Shown here: in pieces, positions 1-9,663 of the stretch | Layout: the number at the start of each line of letters is the position of its first letter | Position numbering within the stretch: position 1 is the stretch's first letter | NCBI GenBank assembly: GCA_964410215.1 | Contig: CAYPHA010000055.1 | Span: 1-30,971 of the forward strand | DNA from: CAYPHA01 sp964410215 | GTDB taxonomy: Bacteria; Calditrichota; Calditrichia; Calditrichales; CAYPHA01 | DNA length: 30,971 bases | Direction of reading: 5' to 3' | Position numbers and translations under genes: made by a program | The notes under the pieces: model-generated | What the model was told of the DNA's origin: nothing | What the model saw: the letters and a program-made list of their open reading frames with translations, nothing else | The model's database searches: none

Positions 1-1
1 C

Positions 2-433
2 TGGATTATCAATCTTGCAGCCCGTCTTGAGAATGCGGATTTAGCTTATCAGCAGTTACGTTTATTATTAAAAAATACTACCTTTCCCAATCTTTTTGAT
101 GGTCATCCCCGGCGCGGTGCGACCATTTCGGTGGCGCAAATTGATGGTAATTTTGGCGGCATTGCCGGGATCGCGGAAATGCTAGTGCAAAGCCATATGG
201 GTGAAATTCACCTTTTACCTTCTTTACCAAAACAATGGTCCCAGGGGCATGTCAAAGGTTTACGTGCCAGGGGTGGTTTCGAAGTTGATATTTGCTGGGA
301 AGGCAGTAAACTTCAAAAGGCAGTAATTCATTCTTTAAAAGGCATGCCTTGTGTTGTCCGATATGGGGATATTGTACGAAAATTTGATACCAGACCAGGT
401 GAATCTTATAGCATGAATATTAACTTAGAATAA
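2..433 (+). CDS. GH95 family alpha-L-fucosidase/alpha-L-galactosidase, C-terminal fragment
   Basis: The open frame enters from the left edge, so only the last 143 residues are visible. They begin WIINLAARLENADLAY and align throughout with the C-terminal end of the complete GH95 gene downstream (WMINLAARLGDAELAH). The fragment shares its HPRRG, IDGNFG and RARGGFEVDI motifs. In GH95 (AfcA-type inverting alpha-1,2-L-fucosidases; some members are alpha-L-galactosidases) the Asp of the IDGNFG motif lies in the active site, and it is retained here. The visible part covers the end of the (alpha/alpha)6 barrel and the C-terminal beta-domain. The stop codon is intact. The truncation is caused by the window edge and is not a mutation. 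It forms a tandem paralogous pair with the GH95 at 2188, with an esterase gene between them. Confidence 0.88.
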   Translation, partial: WIINLAARLENADLAYQQLRLLLKNTTFPNLFDGHPRRGATISVAQIDGNFGGIAGIAEMLVQSHMGEIHLLPSLPKQWSQGHVKGLRARGGFEVDICWEGSKLQKAVIHSLKGMPCVVRYGDIVRKFDTRPGESYSMNINLE

Positions 434-521
434 TCCTTCTCTATCCGTCCATCAATATATACCGTAACGACGTCCACCTAAAATGTCTAATTCTATACAA
501 TCAACCTTTAGGAAAAATTGC

Positions 522-2120
522 ATGAGGTTCTGGCAATTTAAACGTAGGGACAATCTCCTTATGTGGTTAGTAACTTTTTTATTTATATCAGTTGGACTTT
601 CAGCACAAACTCCGGATGGCACGGATCTAAAAGTCGCCGGAATCTTTGGCGATCATATGGTTTTGCAACAAAATCTCAGAATACCCATTTGGGGTTGGGC
701 AACGCCCGGAGAGAAAGTAACCGTTCAAATCAAAGCCATTACAAAAACGGGTATTACCGATAAAAATGGTCGGTGGGAAATTATTATGCCGCCTTTTCCG
801 GCCTCGGATGAAGGCTTTACAATAAATATCAATTCAGGATCTCAAAACTGTGTATTCAGTGATGTCTTGTTTGGCGATGTGTGGATATGTGCCGGCCAGT
901 CCAATATGCAGTTTGCACTGAAAGGGGCAGAGAAGGGGGAAGAGGCAATAAGTAATTCTGCTGATACCGGCTTGAGGTTGTTTACTGCCGAAGGCAGGAT
1001 GGCCTGGTGTCCTGCAGAGCATTTGATTGGGAAATGGGAGCCTGCTAATCCCTCCAGCACGGAATTATTCTCGGCAGTAGGTTATTTTTTTGGAAAAAAA
1101 TTGCGTCAAGAGCTTGATGTTCCCATCGGATTAATTGACCTGGCCGCCGGCGGTACTGTTGTGGAAGCCTGGATAGGTCGGAAAGAAATTCTACAATCAA
1201 AAGATTCAATAATAACCGCAGTTTTGGATACAATCTTAACGCTTGAGCAAAATTACCCCAATTATACTTCAAACGGATTTGCTCAGGATTGGGATGGAGC
1301 CCATCGAAGTTATTTCCAGGCTATGGGACAATTTCGCAGGAATGAACGTAATAATAAACCAGAATTACCTCAATTTCCTGATCCACGGAAAATTGCCACT
1401 TTTTGGTATCATGGCACGGTTAATCCACTCATACCTTTTGGCATTAAAGGAGTCATCTGGTACCAGGGTGAATCAAATGCGCATAGCGTTAAACAAGCTG
1501 TGATATATGAAAACCTGTTTTCATATTTAATTCAAAGTTGGCGATATGCATGGGGACAAGGAGATTTTCCCTTTTTATTTGTACAATTGCCTCCGTTTGA
1601 TAATCATGATCAAGAAGCCTGGATTAAGCTCAGACAATCACAGTTACGCACAGAAGAAACTGTACCCAATACCGCAATGTTAGTAACAACGGACATCTAT
1701 GGAGAGAAGAGAGAAAATATACATCCGAAGCAAAAGAAAACCATTGGTGATCGGTTGGGCCGGGCAGCCCTGGGGCTCGTATATGGAAAACAGATTGCGT
1801 TTTCGGCTCCTAAAATCAGGATAGGTAGTGTTCGAAAAAATGGAAATATTCTGTCCATTGGGTTTTCAAATCTCAGCGATGGTTTATATGCACCTGGAGA
1901 TAGTGTTAAAGGATTTGAAATTGCAGGGACCGATAATAAGTATGTGCTGGCGAAATGCAAAATCAATGGAGATAGAGTGGAAATTTGGCAGGAAGGAGCG
2001 GCTAAAATACAAAAAGTCCGATATAATTGGAAGGCCTGGCCGGATGGTAATCTGTTTAATACTGAGGGACTTCCCGTGGCGCCATTCGAGTTTGAATTTG
2101 AAGTCAATAATAAAAAGTAA
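522..2120 (+). CDS. Sialate O-acetylesterase-like SGNH carbohydrate esterase (SASA family)
   Basis: Exported carbohydrate esterase expected to remove O-acetyl groups from a glycan. Visible family motifs are VFGDHMVLQ-like text near the N-terminus (FGDHMVLQQN), the nucleophile block AGQSNMQ (Ser127), the central VIWYQGESNA block, and a C-terminal NIHPKQK block with the putative catalytic His401. A frame opens at ATG 483, but that start has no ribosome site and would add 13 residues before the signal peptide. ATG 522 has AGGAA seven bases upstream and gives a normal signal peptide: basic KRR, a hydrophobic MWLVTFLFISVG core, then LSAQ. I chose 522. Length (532 aa) is typical of the family. The position before IHP is Asn, where many family members have Asp. 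Acetyl substrate is inferred; sialic acid is not implied by the name. Sandwiched between two GH95 genes, it may deacetylate the same side chains. Confidence 0.88.
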   Translation: MRFWQFKRRDNLLMWLVTFLFISVGLSAQTPDGTDLKVAGIFGDHMVLQQNLRIPIWGWATPGEKVTVQIKAITKTGITDKNGRWEIIMPPFPASDEGFTININSGSQNCVFSDVLFGDVWICAGQSNMQFALKGAEKGEEAISNSADTGLRLFTAEGRMAWCPAEHLIGKWEPANPSSTELFSAVGYFFGKKLRQELDVPIGLIDLAAGGTVVEAWIGRKEILQSKDSIITAVLDTILTLEQNYPNYTSNGFAQDWDGAHRSYFQAMGQFRRNERNNKPELPQFPDPRKIATFWYHGTVNPLIPFGIKGVIWYQGESNAHSVKQAVIYENLFSYLIQSWRYAWGQGDFPFLFVQLPPFDNHDQEAWIKLRQSQLRTEETVPNTAMLVTTDIYGEKRENIHPKQKKTIGDRLGRAALGLVYGKQIAFSAPKIRIGSVRKNGNILSIGFSNLSDGLYAPGDSVKGFEIAGTDNKYVLAKCKINGDRVEIWQEGAAKIQKVRYNWKAWPDGNLFNTEGLPVAPFEFEFEVNNKK

Positions 2121-2187
2121 CATAGAAAATCTTTGAATAACATAAATGAATGGTTTGTAAAAAAATTCTTTAAAGCAGAGGGTGAAA

Positions 2188-4713
2188 ATGAAAACGAATT
2201 TTCAAAAGATCTTCATTATTATGCTCATTGTGATTCCAATGTTTGCGGTAAGCACTAACTGGACATTATGGTACTGGTCGCCGGCAAAAGAATGGGAAGA
2301 GGCGCTTCCGGTTGGTAACGGTCGAATTGGTGCTATGGTTTTTGGGGGTGTTCCGCAAGCACATATTCAGATAAATGAAGCAAGTATCTGGTCGCACCCT
2401 GTAATTCCTGCAACTGCAAACACCCTAAATCAGGAACTCATTAAGCGTCAACGACAACTCATATTTCAGGGGAAATACAACGAAGCAGATGCCCTGGACA
2501 TCAATGACCTTAAGAAAGAGGGATTGAAAGGCAAAGAAGTTGCCGTAAAAGGGACGCGTTCCGGACGAAGTGTTTATGAGACTTTAGGTGATTTGTATCT
2601 CAACTTCACAAATCATAATCAAACACTGTCTGATTATAGACGTGAATTAGACCTGGATTCGGCGATAGTACGTGTGGATTATAAAATTGGAACGGTAAAG
2701 TACCACAAGGAAATTTTCAGCAGTTACCCTGATCAGGTTTTAGTAATAAAATTAACCGCCAGTGAACCTGGACAGATTTCTTTCAATGCCTGGATGGATC
2801 GTCCGACAGAACTTACTCCAAAGGACTTCTATCGGTATCACTCACCCGAGGGCCGGAAAGAAATTGAATTGAACGCAGCACCAACGCAATGGGAAACGAA
2901 AGCGGATGATTATTACATATTTTGCGGACAGGCAAACCAGGAAGGTGTTAAGTTTGAAGCACATTTTAAAATTATAACTGATAAAGGCGTTATAGCCTCT
3001 ACAAGTCAAGGCTTTTCTGTGGAACAAGCTGATCAGGTCATAATACTTATGAGTGCAAGTAGCGATTTCTGGTCGAAGCAATTCAGTCAGCAGGCAAATA
3101 ATAATCTTGAACAAGCAGCTGATAAGTCGTATGGACAGCTGCTGCACGATCATGTTTCAGATCATCAAAAATTATTTCATCGTGTTGATCTTGACCTGGG
3201 TCATTCCGGAAATGAAAGTCTACCAACGGATAAGCGTGTTTTGGCCATGCAGTTAAATATCCGTGATCCGCGCACAAGTCTGACAGATCGCGATCCAAAT
3301 CTGTTTGCGCTCTATTTTCAGTATGGGCGCTACCTCATGATTGCCAGCGCACGATCCGGATCCATGTGGCCGGCTCTGCAGGGTATCTGGTGTGACAATC
3401 TTCTGCCCGCATGGTTCGGTCACCATACATCAGACATTAATGTAGAGATGAATGCCTGGCCCGCGGAGGTCACAAATTTAGCAGAAAGTCATCGGGTGCT
3501 TCTGGATCTTGTCGAAAGCTTTAAAGAATCCGCAAAAAAATCCGCAGAGATCTCGTATGGTACTCGAGGTATGGTTATTCATGGTATGACGAATTGGGGA
3601 CCCACAGCAACGAGGGAAGGATGGCAGGATTTTGCGGGTTGGCTGGCCCAGCATTTCTGGTGGCATTATGACTTTGGCGGTGATACGCAGTACCTGGCAG
3701 AACATGCCTATCCCTTTATGAAAGAGTGTGCGCTGTTTTATCTGGATTTCCTGGTTGAAGATCCGGAAACGGGCTGGCTGGTAAGCGGACCAACATATTC
3801 ACCGGAAAATTTGTTCTTGAGTCCGGAAGGTAAACCGGCTCACCTGAGTATGGGAACAACAATGAGTCTGGGTGTCATTAGAAACCTGTTTAATAATACG
3901 ATCCGGGCCAGTCAGGTATTGAACAGAGATAATGATTTAAGAAAAGAGCTACAATCCGCACTTGAAAAATTGGCTCCATTCCAGATTGGCGAGCATGGCA
4001 TCGTAGACCTCAATCTGAATTTAGGTACGGAATCGAATGATCCCGATTATTATTATAATTTGCCATTAAGACTTACCCAAAAAGGACAATTACAGGAATG
4101 GTTATATGATTTTGATGAACCTTATCCCGGACACCGCCATCTCTCACATTTATTTGCCTTGTTTCCCGGCAGGGAAATCACCCCACAAAACACGCCTGAA
4201 CTGGCTCAAGCTGCTGAGGTATCCTTACGACGCCGCATAACCTATGGCAGCGGCTGGACTGGTTGGAGCCGCGCCTGGATGATCAATCTTGCTGCACGGT
4301 TGGGAGATGCGGAATTGGCTCATCAGAAACTCACAGAGCAATTAGGGAAAGCGACACAACCGAATCTCTTTGACACACATCCGAGAAGAGGGGGGAACAC
4401 ATTTACGTTTCAAATCGATGGTAATTTTGGTGCAACAGCCGGTATTGCCGAAATGCTGATTCAGAGTCATGAAGGTGAAATAAATTTACTGCCAGCATTG
4501 CCCAAAGAATGGACGAAAGGTTATGTAAAGGGATTACGCGCCCGTGGTGGATTTGAAGTAGACATATATTGGCAAAACAGAAAGCTGGAAAATGCAACCA
4601 TCAAATCGAAAATCGGTGAAAAATGTAATGTTCGCTACGGTGATAAATGGATCGAGTTTGAAACGGAGAAAGGTAAGAACTATAAATTGGATGAAAATCT
4701 GGAACGTCTTTGA
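2188..4713 (+). CDS. GH95 alpha-L-fucosidase or alpha-L-galactosidase, secreted
   Basis: Complete 841-residue GH95 enzyme that should remove terminal alpha-linked L-fucose or L-galactose from oligosaccharides in the periplasm or at the surface. ATG 2188 is preceded by AGAGGG at five bases; an in-frame GTG two codons earlier is less likely. A signal peptide (IFIIMLIVIPMFAVS) leads into LWYWSPAKEWEEALPVGNGR, the standard start of the GH95 N-terminal beta-domain. Active-site landmarks by family analogy are DINVEMNAWPAE (D416, N418), SPEN with the likely general acid E540, and QIDGNFG with D744. Canonical GH95 enzymes read NIN.xMNYWP at the first of these; here the first Asn is Asp and the Tyr is Ala. 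That could affect substrate choice (fucose versus L-galactose), but I cannot decide which. It ends 84 bp before the GH97 start at 4798 and is probably co-transcribed with it. Confidence 0.93.
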   Translation: MKTNFQKIFIIMLIVIPMFAVSTNWTLWYWSPAKEWEEALPVGNGRIGAMVFGGVPQAHIQINEASIWSHPVIPATANTLNQELIKRQRQLIFQGKYNEADALDINDLKKEGLKGKEVAVKGTRSGRSVYETLGDLYLNFTNHNQTLSDYRRELDLDSAIVRVDYKIGTVKYHKEIFSSYPDQVLVIKLTASEPGQISFNAWMDRPTELTPKDFYRYHSPEGRKEIELNAAPTQWETKADDYYIFCGQANQEGVKFEAHFKIITDKGVIASTSQGFSVEQADQVIILMSASSDFWSKQFSQQANNNLEQAADKSYGQLLHDHVSDHQKLFHRVDLDLGHSGNESLPTDKRVLAMQLNIRDPRTSLTDRDPNLFALYFQYGRYLMIASARSGSMWPALQGIWCDNLLPAWFGHHTSDINVEMNAWPAEVTNLAESHRVLLDLVESFKESAKKSAEISYGTRGMVIHGMTNWGPTATREGWQDFAGWLAQHFWWHYDFGGDTQYLAEHAYPFMKECALFYLDFLVEDPETGWLVSGPTYSPENLFLSPEGKPAHLSMGTTMSLGVIRNLFNNTIRASQVLNRDNDLRKELQSALEKLAPFQIGEHGIVDLNLNLGTESNDPDYYYNLPLRLTQKGQLQEWLYDFDEPYPGHRHLSHLFALFPGREITPQNTPELAQAAEVSLRRRITYGSGWTGWSRAWMINLAARLGDAELAHQKLTEQLGKATQPNLFDTHPRRGGNTFTFQIDGNFGATAGIAEMLIQSHEGEINLLPALPKEWTKGYVKGLRARGGFEVDIYWQNRKLENATIKSKIGEKCNVRYGDKWIEFETEKGKNYKLDENLERL

Positions 4714-4784
4714 TGAGAGTGCTCAGTAAATATATAATAATCATACTTGCAATCTGTATTTAAAGAATATTTCAATGTTAATAT

Positions 4785-4800
4785 AGGAGTGTTAATCTTG
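4785..4800 (+). promoter_or_regulatory. Shine-Dalgarno and TTG start of the GH97 gene
   Basis: AGGAG at 4785-4789 lies eight bases upstream of an in-frame TTG at 4798. The frame is open from TTG 4747, but that position has no ribosome site and would put 17 non-signal residues ahead of the lipoprotein signal. ATG 4813 is the next alternative, but its spacing from AGGAG is too long (23 bases). Confidence 0.65.
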
Positions 4801-6762
4801 AAACTTAAATTAATGGTTTTTATCTCATTGTATTATTTAATTTTTATACTTCATGGTTGCAATTTTCTTGAAAAGCCCAACAGCTTCGATTTAAAAAGTC
4901 CTGATGAGAAAGTCACAGGAACCTTATTTCTTAATGAAGCTAACCAGTTGATTTATAATATTTCTTTCAATGAGCAAGTAGTAATCGAAAATTCATGTAT
5001 GGGAATAACTGTTAACAGTGTAGATTTGGGGAAGGATGTTGAAATTAATCGACCTGAATCGATTGTGATAAATCAACAATATAAAACCAGAGGTGTGCAT
5101 ACCATTGCCAAGAACCATTGCAATCAGTGGACCTTCCCTCTAACACATTTAAAATCCGGGAAAAAATATGAGATCCAGTTACGCGTTTATGACGATGGTT
5201 TTGCCTACCGGTATATTGTCCCGGGAAACGGCACACAAAGGATTTTAGGAGAAAGTTCCAGCTGGAAAATACCTGAACATACTAAAGTGTGGTTTTTTGA
5301 ACGGCCGAACGATTGGAAATTAAAAAGCTATGCCGGGGAGTGGTTACGAACGGATATTGACAGCCTGCATAAAATTTCCCCAACGGGTCCGTTACAGGGT
5401 ATGCCTTTAGTTTTAGAATTACCTGAAGAGAATGGATTTGCTGTCATTACCGAAGCAGCTTTATATAATTATAGTGGAATGAGATTGGAAGCAAAAGGTA
5501 ACCGCACAGTAACAGCAAATTTTCATGAAGGTGAAAGTGGTTTTTTAGTCGGGGATACCATTGTTACTCCATGGCGTGTGACTATGGTTGTAAAGGATCT
5601 GAATCAATTGGTCAATAGCGATTTAATTGCTAATCTAAACCCTCAACCCGATGAAGTGTTGTTTCGGAACGTGGACTATATCCAACCTGGCCGCTCCGTT
5701 TGGCGCTGGTGGAATAAGGGGATAGGAACACCCGAAGAGGAAAAGCAGGTCATTGATTATGCTTATGATTTAGGTTTTGAATACACGATCATTGACCATG
5801 GTTGGGAAGAATGGCCCGATTGTTGGAACAAAATAAAAATACTGAGTAGTCACTCAAAGAAGAAAAATGTAGGTGTATTTGTTTGGAAACACTCTAACGA
5901 GATTGATAATCCGTCTAATGATTACCAGGAAATGAAAGAATTCTTCGATCGTGTAAAAGAAACGGGTGCTGCCGGAATTAAAATCGATTATATGAATGCA
6001 GAATCTAAGGATAAGGTTGATTTCGAAATAAAAGCTTTAGAAGAGGCAGCCCAAAGACAACTATTAATTAATTTTCATGGTTGTCATAAACCCACGGGTG
6101 AATCACGTACCTATCCTAACGAACTTACCAGGGAGGGGATCCGCGGACTGGAATTAAATTCGATGGGTGAAGGACCAATTCCTGCCCGGCACAATGCCGC
6201 ACTCCCTTTTACGCGATTTGTGGTGGGACATGGTGACTACACACCATTGGGATTTACAGCGCCCGGACCAACCACCTGGGCACATCAATTAGCAACGGTT
6301 GTTATCTTTTTATCGCCGCTGCAGGTGATTGCGGAAGATTCGGAATTTTTGCTTAAAGATAAACGTGTCAGACCGGCTCTTAGCGTCATAAAAGCTATTC
6401 CTGCTGTCTGGGATGAAACAGTTGTTTTAGATGAAAGTCGGATAGGTGAATTAGCAGCATTTGCCAGGCGCTCCGGAAAGAACTGGTTCGTTGGAATTCT
6501 TAATGGAGGAAATGAAAAGACGTTCCAACTCAATCTGGAGTTTCTTAATAGCGGGGATTATGACGCTACTATCATTGAAGATGATTTACAAGCATCTAAA
6601 GTTAATTTGACCGGTCTGAATCCCAAAGCCAAGTTAAAAGAGTTTGTAAAAGCTGTACCTTTTAAAGTATCAAAAAGAAATCTTAACAGGGGAAACAAGG
6701 TTAGTTTAGTGTTGGCAAAAGGCGGTGGTTTTGTAGGAATGTTTGTACCGCATACTAAATAG
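4798..6762 (+). CDS. GH97 alpha-galactosidase-type glycoside hydrolase, lipoprotein
   Basis: Predicted outer-membrane or periplasmic lipoprotein: from the TTG start the sequence has a hydrophobic stretch (MVFISLYYLIFILHGC) ending in a lipobox-like LHGC. Three GH97 regions follow in order: an N-terminal beta-sandwich (about residues 25-260, with LKSPDEK, VYDDGFAYRY and WKIPEH), a (beta/alpha)8 barrel (about 270-540) and a C-terminal beta-domain. The barrel carries YTIIDHGWEEWPD and GIKIDYM. In GH97 the Asp at this last position (D397 here) is the nucleophile of retaining alpha-galactosidases and is absent from inverting SusB-type alpha-glucosidases, so a retaining alpha-galactosidase is favoured. 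Downstream are NFHGCHKPTGESRTYPN and ELNSMGEG, typical of the family's calcium and catalytic carboxylates. Length (654 aa) is normal. The sugar stereochemistry is inferred from the one motif and should be treated as likely, not proven. Confidence 0.88.
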   Translation: MKLKLMVFISLYYLIFILHGCNFLEKPNSFDLKSPDEKVTGTLFLNEANQLIYNISFNEQVVIENSCMGITVNSVDLGKDVEINRPESIVINQQYKTRGVHTIAKNHCNQWTFPLTHLKSGKKYEIQLRVYDDGFAYRYIVPGNGTQRILGESSSWKIPEHTKVWFFERPNDWKLKSYAGEWLRTDIDSLHKISPTGPLQGMPLVLELPEENGFAVITEAALYNYSGMRLEAKGNRTVTANFHEGESGFLVGDTIVTPWRVTMVVKDLNQLVNSDLIANLNPQPDEVLFRNVDYIQPGRSVWRWWNKGIGTPEEEKQVIDYAYDLGFEYTIIDHGWEEWPDCWNKIKILSSHSKKKNVGVFVWKHSNEIDNPSNDYQEMKEFFDRVKETGAAGIKIDYMNAESKDKVDFEIKALEEAAQRQLLINFHGCHKPTGESRTYPNELTREGIRGLELNSMGEGPIPARHNAALPFTRFVVGHGDYTPLGFTAPGPTTWAHQLATVVIFLSPLQVIAEDSEFLLKDKRVRPALSVIKAIPAVWDETVVLDESRIGELAAFARRSGKNWFVGILNGGNEKTFQLNLEFLNSGDYDATIIEDDLQASKVNLTGLNPKAKLKEFVKAVPFKVSKRNLNRGNKVSLVLAKGGGFVGMFVPHTK

Positions 6763-7004
6763 AAAAATATCATTTACCTGAATAGAATATTTCTAAATAA
6801 ATAGTACGTATCGGATTTCTAACGTAAATATGTCTAAAATAATCAAAAATATATAATTGGTTTGATTATGCTGAATTGGGTACCTATGCACATTGAAGCC
6901 TTTGTTCCCTATCGGCCTGGGCAAAGAAAAATCATGGGTTAAAATTGTGATTCATGATTCAGATTAAATTCATGTATGTTACCGTATAAATTGGGAATTG
7001 CAAG
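6763..7004 (+). other. AT-rich gap between GH97 and GH2 genes
   Basis: A 242-bp AT-rich stretch with no convincing open frame. It contains a weak 7-bp inverted repeat (AATCATG at 6930-6936 and CATGATT at 6953-6959). A promoter for the GH2 gene could lie here because the spacing is larger than elsewhere in this cluster, but I see no clear -35/-10 or Bacteroidota -33/-7 pair. Confidence 0.3.
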
Positions 7005-9644
7005 ATGAAGACCACCCTAACCATTAAAACTGTGATTGTATTTATATTTATGTTCTTACTAATAGATCAGACCTATTCCGGATTGTTCTCGAGTCAAGGT
7101 GAAGAGAACTTTTCGTTGAATGGTATATGGCAGTTCCGGACCGATATTGATTCAAGCGGCATTAAAAGTGGGTGGCACAAAATCGACAGCGCAAACTCAA
7201 GCTGGGATGAGATGACTGTTCCGGGTAACTGGGATACGGAAAACAAATATGCCCATTACGTTGGAAGAGCGTTTTACAGAAAAATATTTAAAATGCCTGA
7301 AAATTGGTATAAAAGCCAGATTCGGCTGAAATTTGATGCCGTTTATGAAACCGCTGAAGTCTGGTTAAATGGAAAATACCTGGGTAAACATGTTGGCGGA
7401 TATACACCGTTCGAATTTGATGTATCCGGGTTGTTGAGGTTTTATTCGCATAATGTCCTTCTCGTTTCAGCAGATAACACATACAATAGAGGCGCATGGT
7501 GGCAATGGGGGGGAATCAGTAGAGATGTAAATCTGATAAGAAATAATGATGCTCGAATCGTCTATGCGCATATTGAAAGCGATCCGGATTTGGAGAAAGC
7601 AAGGATAAATTTCAAAATCAAATATAAGATACAAAATTCGAGTAAGAACAATTTAAAGTTCAATTTATCCGTAAAAATCATTGATTTTGGGGAAAACGAT
7701 ATTATTGAATCATCGATTGAAAATGAAGACCTTATGGCAACCAGTAATCTAAATGCGGGCGAATCAGGGTATTTACAAATAAACAGCATCCTGGACTTGA
7801 ATAAATACTCACTGTGGCATTTTGACCGTCCTCATCTTTACCGGATTGAATCCACGTTGACTGAACGGAAAACGGGAAGATTGCATCACAAAACATATGA
7901 AAGAATGGGTATCAGGAAAATAGAAGTGATAGGGACGAAACTGTATTTAAACGGAGAATCGATCAGAATAAATGGATTTAACCGTGTGCATGATCACTGC
8001 GTTTTTGGAAATACAGAGCCGGATGAAATAGTAAAAAAAGATATTAATATGATGAAATCCCTGGGCGGTAATTTTTCCCGTATTATGCACGCCCCCCAGG
8101 CAAAAAATCTACTCAATTATTGTGATGAAGCCGGATATATGATTATCGAAGAAATCCCTGTTTGGGGGATGAACGATCCGCAGGCATTTCCGGATAATCC
8201 ACTGACAAAGCAGTGGTTAAGAGAAATGATCGAGCGGGATTTCAATCATCCGTGTATTATTGGTTGGAGTGTTGCCAATGAATTAGCCGATCCTGATGCT
8301 GAGAATTTTAGTGAGCGGATCATGAGCAGGGAACAGTATGATTATGTGAAATCGATGATAAATTATATCGACACGGAACTAGACTCAACACGAATCAAAA
8401 CCTATGTGAGTTACAGTGCATTCAGAGAGCTGGCGAGTCCAGAAAATGAACCGGCTGAATTTGCTGATCTGATCAATATCAATTGCTATGGCGTAGCACC
8501 TGAGCAAGTAGGTTCAGTGCACGCAAAATGGCCTGATCAACCGATCTTTATCTCGGAATTCGGCAAAGGACAAATTGGACTTGATCCCAATACAGCCATT
8601 CTGGATGAACGCATATTTAGTTATATAAACGAAATTGTCGAAGAATGTCCTTATGTAATAGGTACTTCGCTGTGGACGTTTAATGATTACCGCAGTCGCT
8701 ATCGCGGTACCCCGCCCTCGGAAAACAGAGCCTGGGGTGTAGTAAACATATGGCGACAACCCAAAAGAGCTGCAAAGCAAATTCAGGAAATTTATGCTCC
8801 GATAAGAGATCTCCGTTGTGAAAATATAGACATTGAATCAGGATCTGCTGATGTTGTTTTACAACCACGTCATGAGTCAGATATCCCTGCATATATATTA
8901 CGGGGCTATAGTATCAATCTAAGTATATACAACAAGGACGGTGAACAAATCAACGTCATAAGAAGGGAGCTCCCCGAAATTCGACCCGGCACTCTCAAAC
9001 AAAAAATTCCAGTCAGTTGGGATGCAGATACGTCTGATATACAACTAATCAAAATTGAACTAAAATCACCACAAGGTTTTTCAGTATATGAAAAAAGCAT
9101 AAATGTTAAACGATCACAGCAGCCGAAAATTGAACACGTTCTGAAAGCCGATGGTAAAGTTCGTATTTACTTCAAACCGATATTCGGCGCTGAAGAATAC
9201 ATTTGCCATTTTGGCACAGATGATTTGGATAAAAGAACACCACCAACTATCAATCATTTTATCGATGTCGATAGTCTGGATATAAATGTCGACTATAAAT
9301 TTGCAATCTGCAGCGTCAATGATAAAGGTGAGAGTGACTTAAGTAAATCGATACAAGCAAAACCTGCAGGAAGTCCTTTACCTCCTATTGTATGGTCTGT
9401 GCAACAGCACGATAATAGTCTTGCAATTGGTTTTTCAGTAGTTGAAAGTGATTCGGCTTTTACTCTTCAGTATGGAGATAAGCCCGGAAAGCTTACTAAT
9501 GAACTGTCTTCAGCTAACCTAAAAGGCGCCATTAAATTAGACGGACTAGAAGATAAGATATACTATCTCCATCTGCGTCGAAAAGGTAGCTATGGTACGA
9601 GTCAGTGGTCACCGGTTATCACCAGAAAAGTAACTTCAAAGTAA
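7005..9644 (+). CDS. GH2 beta-galactosidase-like glycoside hydrolase, secreted
   Basis: Exported 879-residue GH2 enzyme, probably cleaving terminal beta-linked galactose (or a related beta-hexoside). The signal peptide is IKTVIVFIFMFLLIDQTYS. Domain order: jelly-roll sugar-binding domain (about residues 35-190; LNGIWQF, VPGNWD, AEVWLNGKYLGKHVGGY), immunoglobulin-like domain (190-300), TIM barrel (about 305-600) and a C-terminal region with fibronectin-III-like strands (about 700-879). The barrel begins with GFNRVHDH, corresponding to the family's G.NRHE-type block. The acid/base is E426 in GWSVANE, and the nucleophile is E518 in IFISEFG. Both residues are present, so the enzyme should be active. 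Neighbouring GH97 and GH95 enzymes suggest a galactose-rich, fucose- or L-galactose-decorated substrate. GH2 also includes mannosidases, glucuronidases and arabinosidases, so the sugar is inferred from context. Confidence 0.9.
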   Translation: MKTTLTIKTVIVFIFMFLLIDQTYSGLFSSQGEENFSLNGIWQFRTDIDSSGIKSGWHKIDSANSSWDEMTVPGNWDTENKYAHYVGRAFYRKIFKMPENWYKSQIRLKFDAVYETAEVWLNGKYLGKHVGGYTPFEFDVSGLLRFYSHNVLLVSADNTYNRGAWWQWGGISRDVNLIRNNDARIVYAHIESDPDLEKARINFKIKYKIQNSSKNNLKFNLSVKIIDFGENDIIESSIENEDLMATSNLNAGESGYLQINSILDLNKYSLWHFDRPHLYRIESTLTERKTGRLHHKTYERMGIRKIEVIGTKLYLNGESIRINGFNRVHDHCVFGNTEPDEIVKKDINMMKSLGGNFSRIMHAPQAKNLLNYCDEAGYMIIEEIPVWGMNDPQAFPDNPLTKQWLREMIERDFNHPCIIGWSVANELADPDAENFSERIMSREQYDYVKSMINYIDTELDSTRIKTYVSYSAFRELASPENEPAEFADLININCYGVAPEQVGSVHAKWPDQPIFISEFGKGQIGLDPNTAILDERIFSYINEIVEECPYVIGTSLWTFNDYRSRYRGTPPSENRAWGVVNIWRQPKRAAKQIQEIYAPIRDLRCENIDIESGSADVVLQPRHESDIPAYILRGYSINLSIYNKDGEQINVIRRELPEIRPGTLKQKIPVSWDADTSDIQLIKIELKSPQGFSVYEKSINVKRSQQPKIEHVLKADGKVRIYFKPIFGAEEYICHFGTDDLDKRTPPTINHFIDVDSLDINVDYKFAICSVNDKGESDLSKSIQAKPAGSPLPPIVWSVQQHDNSLAIGFSVVESDSAFTLQYGDKPGKLTNELSSANLKGAIKLDGLEDKIYYLHLRRKGSYGTSQWSPVITRKVTSK

Positions 9645-9663
9645 TGTTAAAATTTTAGACAGG

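Noticed and set aside
483..521. Upstream ATG start for the sialate-O-acetylesterase-like gene
   Set aside because: No Shine-Dalgarno before 483, whereas ATG 522 has AGGAA at seven bases and gives a normal signal peptide.
1697..2143. 148-codon open frame on the minus strand
   Set aside because: Lies wholly opposite the esterase gene, has no recognisable motif or ribosome site, and is low-complexity; a shadow of the real frame.
6930..6959. 7-bp inverted repeat AATCATG/CATGATT before the GH2 gene
   Set aside because: Short arms in AT-rich DNA with a 16-base loop; expected by chance.
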